Assembly (NCBI GenBank): GCA_020466095.1
Contig: CM035806.1
Location: 8,723,251-8,787,250 of the forward strand
Reading direction: 5' to 3'
Length of the DNA: 64,000 nt
Source: Chlorops oryzae
Taxonomy: Eukaryota; Arthropoda; Insecta; Diptera; Chloropidae
Position 1 is the stretch's first letter, and each line of letters opens with the position of its first letter. A program made the translations under genes and the position numbers. Shown here in pieces: positions 18,970 to 30,480 of this stretch. The notes below the pieces were generated by a model. It saw nothing but the letters and a program-made list of their open reading frames with translations, was not told the origin of the DNA and made no database searches.

Positions 18970-20930
18970 TTTGCTAGAGCTGGAGAACTATCGATAATTG
19001 CGACCATTGATAGTCTGAATAGTCGATAGTCTGAACCATCGATAGTAATATCGGAAGTTACATTCTAAAATTTTAACAAATCGGTTTGGCAAATTGATAG
19101 TGGTTTCAATGAAGCATGTTTGAGCTCTTTAAATTTAAATATCCATCACTTTGAAGTCTTAGATTAAAAAATTAATGATGGTCCTATAATAAAAACTTAA
19201 TAAAATATTGTGAAAAAGTGTCCTTCCTTAATTAATATCAAGCGGTAATATGCAAGGTACCGAATTTTAAAGCCATTCTTACTGAATTCTCCGTACTTTG
19301 TAACCAGTACTGATGCTAGGAAATATTTTGGTGACTCTTTTCCCTTGGAATATTGAAAATAAAATCCTTATTCATTCTTTGGAAAGTATCAGGAAAATCC
19401 CTTAAAACATTTGAAGTGATTTTGGTTAAGTAAAATCGAAAAATTACATAAAATACGGAAAAACCCTCGTTCTGGATTTAACATCCAGCCTATAATTCTC
19501 ATTTGACGATTTATAAAAGACATCTTAACTGAGAATTCTCCGAATATTTTTAACGAGTACTGATGCATAGGAAATATTTTGTAGACTCTTTATCCCGTTC
19601 ATACTTGCACAAACCATATAATCACCTTATTTCGATTCATTCATACATATAGGAACAGTATCAGTAAAATCCCATATGTACAACACATTTGAAGATTTTA
19701 TGCGTTACAAGTATAAATCAATACAATATCACATCATAAATAACCATCACATCATCACCATCATACCATCCTCGTTCATGCATTTTAGCATCATCACCTA
19801 TAATTCTACCATATGCGATTCATCAAACATGGATCACTTAAGACTCAAATCTGATCATTTTCAACCATAAGCAAGAATTAGTGCTACATCATACTCACAT
19901 CATCATCACCAGATTCATCTATCACCTCATCATCATCATCAATCTCCATCATCACCATCATCATCATCATCATCAATCACCTCATCATCCATCATCGCCA
20001 TCATCACCATCATCACCATCATCACCATCATCACCATCATCACCATCATCACCATCATCACCATCATCACCATCATCACCATCATCACCATCAACACCAT
20101 CATCACCATCATCACCATCAACACCATCATCACCATCAACACCATCATCACCATCATCACCACCAACACCATCAACACCATCAACGCCATCAACACTATC
20201 ATCACCATCATCACCAACCTCACCATCATCATCACCAACTTCACTATCACCATCATCATCATCATCATCATCATCCCATCATCTCCATCATCACCATCAT
20301 CACCATCATCACCATCATCACCATCTACATCATCACCATCATCATCATCACATCATCACCATCAACCATCATCACCATCATCACCATCATCACCATCATC
20401 ACCATCGTCATCACCATCATCATCACCATCATCATCAACATCATCATCACCATCAACGCCAGCACCACTACCATCACCATCATCACCATCACACCATCAT
20501 CATCACCATCATCATCACCATCGTCATCATCATCATCATCACCATCATCATCACCATCAACACACCCATTACCACCACCATACCATCTCACCATCATCCA
20601 TCATCATCATCATCGATAGTTTCGATTATCGATAATTTTGATAATCGAAAGATGAATTTTTGAGCGGCTTCGCCCTCATCTAAATTAAGGCATACCTTTT
20701 AGACATCGTATACGCAGTTTACCATGATGCCTATAATTCTCATTTGGTTTGTAAAATGGGACACATAAGACTCGCAGAATTTCTGAAGATATTTCGCGAC
20801 CTGATGTAGCAGGAAGGTGTGTGAGTTTCTCTAATTTATGGATTTGATAGATCTGAATAGCTATCGATAGTTCGATAATAGATAGGTTCAATTAGATAGA
20901 ATAGATAATTTCAATAATCGATTATTTTTT
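18970..20930. repeat. Family C dispersed repeat, long copy with tandem duplication and CAT array
   Basis: It begins with GATAGTCTGAA / ATCGATAG motifs, then GGCAAATTGATAGTGGTTTC, shared with 54,240-54,340. A unit of about 250 bp starting near GAATTCTCCGTACTTTG (19,287) is repeated from about 19,530. A third part with GCCTATAATTCTCATTTGG is at about 20,730. Between the second and third parts lies a CAT/CAC array of about 700 bp. The tail is ATCGATA-rich. Confidence 0.7.
19700..20625 (+). repeat. CAT/CAC trinucleotide array
   Basis: Units are mostly ATCACC and ATCATC. The array runs densely from about 19,915 to 20,615 and is preceded by 200 bp in which family C sequence is interspersed with CAT/CATCA insertions. 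Long frames across it (His/Ser-Pro or Met/Asp/Val repeats) are artefacts. Confidence 0.95.
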
Positions 20931-22042
20931 GAAGTAGCAACCGTGTGTCAGCTAATCGGAAGAAGGTAATGCGCTTTGACAGTCTGGAGACCTGCTTTGT
21001 GGTTTGCATTAGCGATTTTTAATTTCGTATTTCAGCTGTAATCTGTTTTGGGTATATGTAAGTACCTAATAATATTGCAAAAACTTCTATCTATAAATGT
21101 ACAAATTTTCTTTTGATACACCTTGATCGTCTGTACACAAGCACTATATATAGACCTCGGATACCGAACAATTCCTAATGTAGAATTAATCATTTCCTAC
21201 GGCCATCATTCGGAGCTGAACGTTGTAGGTGTAAGGCACTGAGGTCGAGTTCTCAATTGCACACGCCCAATGTTGGCCCAATGTATCAAGTGCCGGCGGG
21301 TCCGACAATCCATACATACGTTCGTATTAATTGTATGATTATCAAATCACCTTATCACCTGCTAACCCTTAAGGAAACAATATCATTATGCACGCTGCCC
21401 CCTCGATGCCTCGTCGGGGAACACAATCTCATCATTTCCTACCTTAAGGATTGAATGCGGACCGGACCGATTGCGATGCTGGCTGGCTGGCTGGCTGGCT
21501 GATGGCACTTCAAAGAATCTTGAGCCGCCCTCGAATCGAATCGAATCGCCGTGATTGTTTGCGTGTTTGCTCATTATTCGTTACACCATAACAATTTATT
21601 TATGTATTTATTTTATTTGCGTACCACTTCTGTTCATCTCTTGGCCCGTCGTTCATTCTTTCCCTTCTGTTTTATTGTCGTTGCGCTTTGTTTTTGCTAT
21701 TGTTGTTGCTGCTGCTGCTGCTGCTGTTGTTGTTTTCCTATCGGAAGTCAGTTTTTGAGCATTTGATTAAACATAAATATTTACCAATAGGTATTGTGGC
21801 CCCACACAATTCCCTTTGTGATGGGCAAAAGCATATTCAGCCATATACATATATATGTATATATACCTACAATATATTTACTGAATCAGTTACATTGTTA
21901 ATAGTTCCCATACAGGGTGACGGGAAAACGCGGTTTCGGTTTAATCGAAAAGAGATTTTTTTTTGGGAAATTTTCTTTAAAATATTCGATTCGACGGGTT
22001 AATTTTTGTTTGCTCAGAAGAATTTTTGAAATTTTTCTTTAA
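20931..22042. other. Mostly non-repetitive region without recognised gene
   Basis: Contains a CTGG run (21,478-21,501), a GAATC run (about 21,533-21,547) and a CTG/TTG run (about 21,705-21,735). No frame here shows a domain or splice structure I can support. Confidence 0.5.
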
Positions 22043-22621
22043 AGGCTGGTCTCCAGTTCGGTAAGGAATGTCAGCAGAAATTTTATATTTTTTTCTCCGA
22101 GGAAAAATGGTAGTACTACAGAACTTTTTAGTGCAACAGAGGCAATCTGTCATATGTCACATGTGTCAAAAAAGGGAAACGAAACACAGAAATTAAAAAG
22201 GCGCGATTATAAACGTTCAGAATAAAAAGCGCGCAAATTCTTCTACTCTCTTTAACAAGCGAAATTAATTCGCGTTTATTCTCGTTTGAGAAATTTATTA
22301 AGCGTTTTTGGTTTTTTTGGGGTTTTTCTCCATGTTTTTTGAAAAAACCCCAAAAATGGATGCACTATTTCTATACAATCACAACTGACCTACCTCACTT
22401 GTCAAAATTTCTCCAAGAAACAATTCATTTGCAATTATTTCTGCTGATAGCCTGGGTTGCCGTGCACATTTTATGTCAAAAAAACGTATTAAAATATGTA
22501 CTACTTTTTTGCCGAACTGGGGACTGCAGGCAGAAAATTTCTTGAAGAAATATTTCTTAAGCATTTCTTTGGCTTTTTTTTATATGGAGTTTTTCATTCC
22601 TTGGGGAACTGGAGACCAGCC
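22043..22621. mobile_element. TIR element with TTAA target (579 bp)
   Basis: Ends AGGCTGGTCTCCAGTTC and GAACTGGAGACCAGCC are inverted repeats. TTAA lies at 22,039-22,042 and 22,622-22,625, as for piggyBac-type insertion, though the left end carries one extra A. Internal blocks also form partial inverted repeats. A related element lies at 48,317-48,778. No transposase frame. Confidence 0.75.
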
Positions 22622-22942
22622 TTAAGAAAAGAATTTTTTTAAAAAACTATTTCACTAACCAAATAGGGTATTTGACACCATTCAAATTTTGTAAAAAATT
22701 GTGGTTATCCTTATAGAATATAGTGTAAAAACGGATATTTGACTAAATTTTAAACAATTATATGTTTATTTTTTATAAAAAACACAAATGAAATTTGTGA
22801 TTTTTTAAAGAAGTTGTTGTAAATCTGAAACGGTCTGTGATTGGTCAGTGCGTAGTGACGTCATTTGGCAGTAAGCAAAAACAGGTGTGTTGTGTTTACA
22901 ATATTCAGAAGTATTGTATTCAGAAATTCAGTTTTGTTTAGA

Positions 22943-23070
22943 ATGGAGAACAATTTTGTGCGAGCTGATAGCAACAATCTTCCACAAGTGGACGCTCTTA
23001 TGGTAGCAAATTTCTTTCAAAACAACACGGATTTCTTTGGTGCAGAGCTAAAAAACGTAAAAACAGCTAA
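22943..23070 (+). CDS. Candidate first coding exon of an unidentified protein
   Basis: From ATG at 22,943 the frame reads MENNFVRADSNNLPQVD, then ALMVANFFQNNTDFFGAEL and KNVKTA, ending at a consensus donor GTAAGT at 23,071 (phase 2). Composition is protein-like and not repeat-derived, unlike most frames here. From memory it faintly resembles N-termini of multi-copy insect proteins with SWIM/YqaJ-type domains; this is unverified. It sits inside a TIR element, so it may be a remnant of a transposon gene or captured host exon. No second exon is present within the element. Confidence 0.4.
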
Positions 23071-23127
23071 GTAAGTATCTTCCTGATTTGAGGTTATGTT
23101 CATATATGTATAAACAAAATTTTTAGT

Positions 23128-23433
23128 AGGGATGGCCGATAGCGCTTCAACAAATCGATATATCGATATTATTTGACGCGCGCAAAACAAAAGGCCACAA
23201 ACTATAAAAATCATATTGTGATATAAAGAAATGTAGATACTTATAAACTGTTAACACGATGTAGACTTTTATAGTAGTAGTGGCTCACAAGCCACAGTTT
23301 GGAACATTACGATCTACACTATAATTTTTATTTATTTATTTGTATTATTTTTATTACAATATATCACATAGGCTTTATATTCGATATCTGATATCGGAAT
23401 GTCGATATTTTTATAACCGATGCCCATCCCTAT
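23128..23433. mobile_element. Nested MITE with TAGGGATGG ends
   Basis: Begins TAGGGATGGCCGATAGC and ends ACCGATGCCCATCCCTA, an imperfect inverted repeat, with ATCGATAT-type motifs inside each end. Such ends resemble hAT elements. The 8-bp flanks do not match cleanly. Confidence 0.55.
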
Positions 23434-23650
23434 TTCACTAGATTTTTATTTACTGCCAAATGACGTCACACTCACCATATGATTAGTAAAATTGCAGCAA
23501 TACCGTTTTTTGCGTAATCTTAAAAATGTAAATTTAAATCTTGATTTTAACAAAAAATAGGAAACGTATTCCGGAAATATTTTATTTTCTATCATTTTAA
23601 GCTATAAGGATTCAAATGAGACACTTTCTGAAAATCAGTCAAATACCCTA

Positions 23651-23868
23651 TTAAGGCTGAGAATACACCAGACAAACACACTGCCAGATCAAACGAAACG
23701 AAACCGAAACAAAACGTTTTCAAAAACAACAGTACATTGTGCCTTATGAGAGCGAACACACCAGATTAGTGAAAACGAAACGGTTTTGACTAAGAAAGAA
23801 AATGGTTTTTCTTGTGTAAAGAAACGAAAACGTTTTGTTTCGTTTGATCCGGTGTGATTTCAGCCTAA
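23651..23868. mobile_element. MITE with AAGGCTGAGAATACACC ends
   Basis: Left TTAAGGCTGAGAATACACCA and right GGTGTGATTTCAGCCTAAG are inverted with few mismatches. The interior contains ACGAAACGAAACCGAAAC and AAAACGTTTTGTTTCGTTTG as further inverted arms. It abuts the preceding TIR element. Confidence 0.7.
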
Positions 23869-25076
23869 GAAAGCCCCAATGACGGTTTTTTTCTTTCAAA
23901 GGCAGTTACAAAACATGTATGTATGTATATTTCGCAATGGCAGTGAGAGGGTTAAAAAGTTGAAGATTTGAAGAATCTGAAAAGCAGCATGGAAAATCGA
24001 ATCAAAATAATATTAATTTAAAAATTTCGTTTAATATCACCCTGTACAAAAAGCGGCCACCATCACACCACAAAAACAACAAAAAAAAAAAAAAAAAAAC
24101 AGAAACAACAACAATAACAATAATCGTCGAGTTTGATCAGTAACGGAAAACTTGAAGTGTGAAATTTTCATGAGTTTGATTTGAGGCTCGAAGAGTAAAT
24201 ACCCAGCAGTTGTTTAGGTATTGCATTACCGAAGTAATGCATTTTTCCCATAGATGAAACCATATAATACTATAGATGGCACTTGGCAAAAAACGTGTGT
24301 GTTGAATTGAAGTAGGCCCCCTGTGCATGAATTCTTATGGAAAAATCAAAAACGTATCACGCCCCCTGAAAATTCCGGTTCCGGTCTAACAAATGTTTCA
24401 TAATCTTGTAACATGAACTAAAACTTTTGTTAAAAATCAGATTATATATAAGTGTTAATTAATGGTTTTTCATAAGAACTCATTTTATTTTTCAGCAAAA
24501 TATGTTAGTTTTACACAATTAAAAATAATTAGATAAAATTTTGCTCATATTATTGAGGAACGCTAAAGCAGAGTTCTCATGCGTCGAATAAGACCGATTC
24601 TCAAAAAGTTTGAATTCCACCACAGAACAGCTGACATGAAGTATTCAGTGATATCATAACTAAAATTGATCGATACATAATTAGTGGCTCAAGTACTTAC
24701 TACATATCATGATAAATAGAATGCATAAACTAAATATTTTTGGATCTCTTCTGAATGAAAAGGGTACAGAATCGCATAAACTATCATAAAAAACTTTAAA
24801 ATTTTTACATTAATAAGAAAACATTAAAAAATTTCAACGCAAGTATGTTTAGCTACAAAATTAAGTGAATACTCAAAAAAGTATAGCATCACTAGTTCAC
24901 CACGGAATTCGGTTGTTGTTGTAAGTGTCCCCTATATTACTATATGGATGAAACAGGAATGGAAAATTTTAATGCAAAGTGAATTGTATTAATTTGCATG
25001 GAGAGTTATCTAATCGAAAAGGTAATGTGTAGCCGAATATGTTCACTGCGAGAGCAAAGCGTTACATACTTCTCTA
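23869..25076. other. Intergenic stretch, no recognised feature
   Basis: AT-rich DNA with a CAACAA/AAAAC run near 24,070-24,120. I see no gene, repeat ends or splice-flanked frame. Confidence 0.4.
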
Positions 25077-25555
25077 CACTGAGCGAACTTTACCATGATT
25101 TTTTTTTTAAAAGGGCCCATTGTTGTTCACAGTCCTTTTGATTTTCGAGCAGAACGAAAATTTCAAATAAAAAATGGTTGAGTCAACAATATTTTGGGTT
25201 GATTTAAAAGGAAATATTTTTTAATTACATTTCTTTTCGTTCGGTATAATTCTCATTTGGTTTATAAAATAGGACATATAAAATATTTATTCATCTTAGA
25301 ACTTTTTAAGCATTGCGAAAGCAGTCAGGACAACGGAGTGACAAAATCGAATGAAGTCCAGCCGATGGCTATTTTGTGGGGTTATGTTCAGCAGAGGGCT
25401 CTGTGGCCATTTGCTTTGAACGTTGAATGAATTTGTTTTGACATTTCTTCTTTTATAGGTAATTTAGAATTTTTTTTTATTTGAAAAATTATCTTGTCAT
25501 TTCAATTATGTCCGTGGTTAGTTCAACAATTTAAATTTAAATCCATGAAAATTTA
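25077..25555 (+). mobile_element. Family B element, copy 1 (right end missing)
   Basis: Starts at TA-CACTGAGCGAAC, then a TTTTGATTTTCGAGCAGAAC block, GTATAATTCTCATTTGG, GCATTGCGAAAGCAGTCAGG and CAGAGGGCTCTGTGGCC, in the same order as at 30,481, 44,064 and 50,931. It breaks off before the CTCTGTG right terminus. Confidence 0.85.
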
Positions 25556-25559
25556 TTTC

Positions 25560-27183
25560 ATTCCCTGATTATGTTTTCAAGGAAATCTTTGTGTATTATT
25601 GGGCCAAACCTTCATTCGCAATGGGTTACCGCGAGGGGAATCTTTATGATTTACGGGCTTGGCAAACCCGCGGACCCTAGCCAACAGTTCGACCATTCCT
25701 GTCAGATTGGGTAGAGAATCCAGGCCCGTGCGTAAGGGGAGGGTTTTTGGGGGCTCAACCATTTTTGGCCGAATGAGCTTTTCTTAGATTTCATTTCCAT
25801 AGTTTGGAACTTCTTTGTGTCGCTTCTATAATTTCGCTGATATTGCCGTGATCGAATTTTTGTATCTCTTTTGTCACCTCTAGGCGCTCTCCTATACATA
25901 TGTAGGTATGTATGTACATGCCTACACACAAGGTATATAAACGATTGATTCTGAGAATTGGAGTTTTAAATATTTATGAATAAATTAAATGAAATCGTTT
26001 TCTTTTTGAATTTCATTTACAGCAGGCTTGGCTCCAAAGGATAAGGAATATTTTTGAACGCTCTCATACATACATATGTATGTAGGTACATGCATACATA
26101 CATACATAGATGAATTCACAATGCCCGAACAATACGCAAGGCTTCAATGTCAAAACCTGTTGGCCCGACCTAATCGCTTATGTTTTTTTGTTGTGTTCTT
26201 TTCTTTTCTTCCTTTTTCCTTAAATATGGCCTAACCGAAATATGCACATTGCACTCCCGTATCCAATGAAATCACGTTCGCCAGCGGTGGAAGGAATGCA
26301 CTGGAATAAGAAAAACGATTGCTTGCGAACGATCAAGCATTTCAGTAGCCTCCATTCGACACAGCAGAGCACAGCATGGCACATATGTACATACATACGT
26401 ATGTACGTACGTACGTACATAACAGAATCACAATCAGACAATGGAGGAGCTGTGAGTATAGCATCATCACGATTTTGCCATATTCCTTCTTTGTTATTGA
26501 CCACATTGAATCGCAAATGCGAAGACAATTGAATTCAGCTTTCCGCTCGCCGCGCTCCGCTTCAGCGTCGCCGGCACCATCGCCATCGCCATCGGCAACG
26601 GCCGGCTACACAAACAAGAATTTTTAGACAGGCTTCTTGGAAATGTTGTTTAGCAAAGAATGGACGCAATAGCGCAACAAAGTCCCATTGACATTGGCCT
26701 GGGTCCCCCATGTTAGCTGCTCCTTCATTTGCTGCTGCTGCTGGTGCTGGTGCTGCTGTTTCTCCTTCGTTCAACTCAAGGTGGGAGCAATGATTCGCAA
26801 TGCGTTCCGTTCCGTTCCGTTCGTTGTCTGATGACAATATTCGAAAGAAGAGCTTTTTCATTTTGCTACTAACTTCCGAATATCGATAAAAATGTACAAG
26901 CACATGCCCACATACATACAAGCGTATATACATATGTACACAGGTATATATATATGCACATGAATGCCTGCTTACATTTCTTTATATATGTAGGTACCAT
27001 GGACGATAATATGCATTGAGATGTTGCGGATTAATTTTGCAGGAGATTCGCAGACACAGTGGAAAATGGAATGATGCAGACCATATTTTTTTTTTTTTTT
27101 TTTTTTTGCCTTCATATGAATTGGGGGCGCAGGACCAGTCCAGTCCGGTATAAGCAGATTGCATGTCAAATATGGGGTCCAAC
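25560..27183. other. Mostly non-repetitive region without proven gene
   Basis: It includes several ATACATAC/GTATGTAT microsatellites (near 25,900, 26,070, 26,390) and a GC-richer part (26,530-26,620) reading GCGTCGCCGGCACCATCGCC. Open frames there are short, overlap on both strands and show no domain. Confidence 0.4.
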
Positions 27184-27603
27184 CAGTGGCGTGTCCAGAG
27201 AAAGAGTGCCTTGATATTGCTTATATTTTCCGCAGTGGTATATTGAACAATTATAAGACATTAGCCCAAAAAAATTTGGGGGGGGAGCTAGAGGAAGTTT
27301 AGAGAGTTATGGACCAAAAACCAAAAAAATCCGAAAAACTCATGGCGTCCGATTTCGATGAAAAATTATATATAGAATAAGTGAAAAATTCTAAGAATTT
27401 TCGCACTAAAATTATTTGAAAAAACTGGTCCTTTTTGGACCAGTTTGGAACTAGACCAAAACTAGACTAGTTGTAATCCGTTTCTTGAAAAAATTTTGAC
27501 GCCAAAATTCTTAGCATTTTTCACTTATTCTATATATAATTTTTCATCGAAATCGGACGCCATGAGTTTTTCGGATTTTTTTTGGTTTTTGGTCCATAAC
27601 TCT
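27184..27603. mobile_element. hAT-type foldback element, truncated copy
   Basis: Starts CAGTGGCGTGTCCAGAGAAA like the complete copy at 6752 and continues through the palindromic centre, but the right arm stops after GGTCCATAACTCT, losing about 110 bp and the terminal CGCCACTG. The centre reads in the opposite orientation relative to the complete copy. Confidence 0.85.
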
Positions 27604-27703
27604 GTGTGACTTGATTCTATAAAGAAGGAGCTTTTTTCGCTGTGTAATCAACGTTCTCTCAAGTTTTGCAAAAATTCCAATGCGAACGAGAGAGGTTCCC
27701 AAA

Positions 27704-28166
27704 CAGTGCTCGGACTTCTACCACTTTAGTGGTAGATCTACCACTATTTTCGCTCTCTACCACTTCTGCCACGCTAGGTCCAAATCGTGCCACTTTTTTT
27801 CTTCTTATTTATGCATTAGTTTTATTTATTTTATGATCATTTAGAATATATATATATATATATATATGTATTATTGAAAAATATGTTCGCAGTTTCCTAT
27901 TGTCAAGAATGTTGTCAAAAATGGCAGTATTGGCGTTTAACGACATCTAATAAATATTGACACATTTTTTTATAACAAGAGAAAATACCTAAAAACAATT
28001 AATTTACCCAATTTTCTACATGATCAGATGTGATATATTGTATTACCATTTTAAACAAATTTTAAATCTACCACTTAATTTTTTATAAAAATCTACCTCT
28101 TTTTATAAAAATCTACCACTTCTCTAAAAATCTACCACCTTTAAAAATATTCAAGTCCGAGCACTG
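27704..28166. mobile_element. hAT-type element with TTCCCAAA duplication (463 bp)
   Basis: Ends CAGTGCTCGGACTT and AAGTCCGAGCACTG form a TIR interrupted by a short AT stretch. Perfect 8-bp flanks TTCCCAAA occur at 27,696-27,703 and 28,167-28,174. Repeated CTACCACTT motifs occupy both subterminal regions. No coding capacity. Confidence 0.93.
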
Positions 28167-28394
28167 TTCCCAAATCTTATTCTGTATGGCCCCGCTTTAA
28201 GCACAAGATTTGTTATGGTGCGGGATTTTAGTCTCTGTTAGAGTCAAAGTGGCCAAAGCGGTTACTTTCGGTTACTTTCTACGATTGTGGTGGTTATGTC
28301 ATTATGGATCTACAATTCTCAAGTACTTTTTGTTAAGATTTTGATATATATATATATACATATACTTATTTTTGTTTGTTTGTTTTTGTTTTAG

Positions 28395-28461
28395 GAATGA
28401 TGAATCTGTGATGCCACTGTACGGTATGGAGGACTTTTTACACTCCAGGGGAACTTTTGGG
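28395..28461 (+). CDS. Candidate internal coding exon
   Basis: A pyrimidine-rich acceptor (TTTGTTTTTGTTTTAG, ending 28,394) and a donor GTATGT at 28,462 bound 67 nt that read, after one leading base, NDESVMPLYGMEDFLHSRGT and FG without stops. The required entry phase (2) is the phase left by the candidate exon at 22,943-23,070, so they could belong to one transcript across 5.3 kb. No following exon was found, and the product is unknown. Confidence 0.35.
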
Positions 28462-28682
28462 GTATGTTTTTATTGTTATTTATTTATTTTTTGCAAATTG
28501 AAAAATGTTCCATGTCCTGGTGAGATGTGTTGATATTGGACCTAAAAGAAAAGGTATATACTTATATATTTCTATATATCTTGATCAAAGTAAATTATTA
28601 ATTAAATTTTATAATTTAATTTTAAAGAGGGTTCTGTAACGTTAAAACTTTTTAATTATTTGGTCCATAGCATATATTACTA

Positions 28683-28897
28683 TATATGTCACTCAGGAGC
28701 CGTTTCGGTTTTGGCTCGTTTCACCACGGTCTTGGGTACCCACCACGGTTTTGGGTACCCACCAAAATGAGCATTTTGCACTGAGGTACTCACCAAAAGT
28801 ATTTCTCTCTCGCTCTTCTTTTGCCTGTCGAGTAACATCTCTTTCTAACTGGCGCGAAACGTCCCGCGCAATATCTCTGAGAGTGACATATATTGTT
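28683..28897. repeat. Short inverted-repeat element
   Basis: TATATGTCACTCAGGAG near 28,683 is mirrored by CTCTGAGAGTGACATATA near 28,890. Inside, CCACGGTCTTGGGTACCCA is repeated in tandem. Possibly a MITE; no target duplication defined. Confidence 0.4.
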
Positions 28898-29887
28898 ATA
28901 TATGGTCCATAGATAGTACTGAGAGGGTCTGGTATGGGGAACAATTATTAACATATCTAGTGTACTATATATAATGAGATTAAATTTAGGAGCAGTTTTA
29001 GGAGTTTTCCAACTTGGATTAAGGAAAAAATCGAACGTCCCGGCTGGAATGTTGCTTAGACAAGTCTGGTGATTAACTAGGGCCTAGCTAGATTTGCCAC
29101 AATATAGATAAATCTAAGCTGGGTCTAGACAAGCCCTGGACTAACAAATCTTGACTCGATCAGGCTTATATTGGCCCTACTTGGGCGGTGGCCTCTCTAT
29201 ATTGGTGGTGATATGAATAAATCTAAACAGGGCCTATGTAATTTTCTCTAGTTAAAGCCCGGATAGAAAATTCTATCCTGACTTCATCGTGGGCCTCTTT
29301 AGTGGCCTTCTTAGGAAAAATCTTGACGTTACCTCACTAGTTTATACTAGTTATAGCCCGTGTGTATGTGCATTTTTGTTCCGAGAGACAAAATTTGACA
29401 CAAATTTTTTTTTTTATAATTCTCACTTAGTTTAAATTCGTGGAAGTATAAAGCGTGTACTTTGCGTGTTGAACGACAGATTTGGCCAGAGGCAATATCG
29501 TGTCAATTGAGGTTCTAACGAGGTGCTAGTTGATAACTTTAACCAGTACTTCGCCATGGGGACGTAAAACAACGTGATTGACACACGGTTTTATATTAAC
29601 ATAATGTAAGTATCTTGTATTTTGAAACGAATTTCTCAGATATGTGAATATATTTATTTTTGAATTCGCGTAGTCCTAAAACGAAAAAATCATTTTTAAG
29701 GGGATGGATCGGCAGAATCTTTGCCTATATCAACACTGAATGATGATCTCTTTGTTGTGCTGGCATATAGTAAGGGTTAATGGGCACAAAATTGCCTGAT
29801 TTCCAAGGGACTTAATGTCCCTCCCACACTCATATCATCATCAAGGGTAATTATCGAGATCGTAATCTTTAGTTCAAATTTAATTTA
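28898..29887. other. Intergenic stretch, no recognised feature
   Basis: No frame, repeat ends or tandem array that I can support. A diverged TATAATTCTCACTTAG near 29,416 recalls the core motif of families B and C. Confidence 0.4.
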
Positions 29888-30036
29888 CAGTGTACTTTCT
29901 CCTTGCGGACACCCCTCTTAAACGGACACGTTTTGAGAATGCTCTAGTGTTCCTGCTTCTCAAATAGTTTTCTCTCAAGCGGACAACCCTGTAAAGCGGA
30001 CACATTTTTCGGTCGAGACCGAAGTAGAGAGAGAGC

Positions 30037-30126
<90 letters not shown>

Positions 30127-30143
30127 GAGAGAAGAGAAGAGAG

Positions 30144-30228
<85 letters not shown>

Positions 30229-30233
30229 GAGAG

Positions 30234-30290
<57 letters not shown>

Positions 30291-30295
30291 AGAGT

Positions 30296-30327
<32 letters not shown>
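29888..30327. mobile_element. Pogo-like MITE (copy 3) fused to a GA array
   Basis: The left end is TA-CAGTGTACTTTCTCC followed by TTGCGGACACCCC and AAACGGACACG, the same family as 4056 and 10,900. The interior AAATAGTTTTCTCTC then CAAGCGGACAACC is typical. From 30,028 the sequence is (GA)n with GGA and AGA variants to 30,327, where the right TIR should be but is absent. Confidence 0.75.
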
Positions 30328-30480
30328 TTTACTCAAAAGAGTCTGAAGTAGTTTCTCTGTTTCTGAGGTTAGCATGAGAAGGTCTCACACATATCCACCG
30401 TTTTTTTGAGACATTATGGGATGACTTACATGTAAATTGACAGACCTCTTCTCTAATCCATTGAATCCTCACCAAATCTA

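Larger units (their letters stand above)
22662..23652. mobile_element. TIR element enclosing an exon-like open segment
   Basis: AATAGGGTATTTGAC (22,662-22,676) is exactly inverted at 23,638-23,652. A second inverted pair inside, GTGACGTCATTTGGCAGTA (about 22,855) and TACTGCCAAATGACGTCAC (about 23,451), strengthens the palindromic layout. It encloses a short coding-like exon and a nested MITE. No target duplication could be read; the right end abuts another MITE. Confidence 0.65.

Noticed and set aside
19881..20663. 260-residue His/Ser/Pro frame and Met/Asp frames on the opposite strand
   Set aside because: Products of the CAT/CAC array with no domain or splice signals.
27184..27603. Flip of the central segment by recombination between foldback arms
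   Set aside because: A simple insertion in the opposite orientation gives the same appearance because the arms are inverted copies.
29944..30375. 143-residue Ser/Leu frame and the opposite Arg/Glu frame
   Set aside because: Translation of the GA array fused to the pogo-like MITE.
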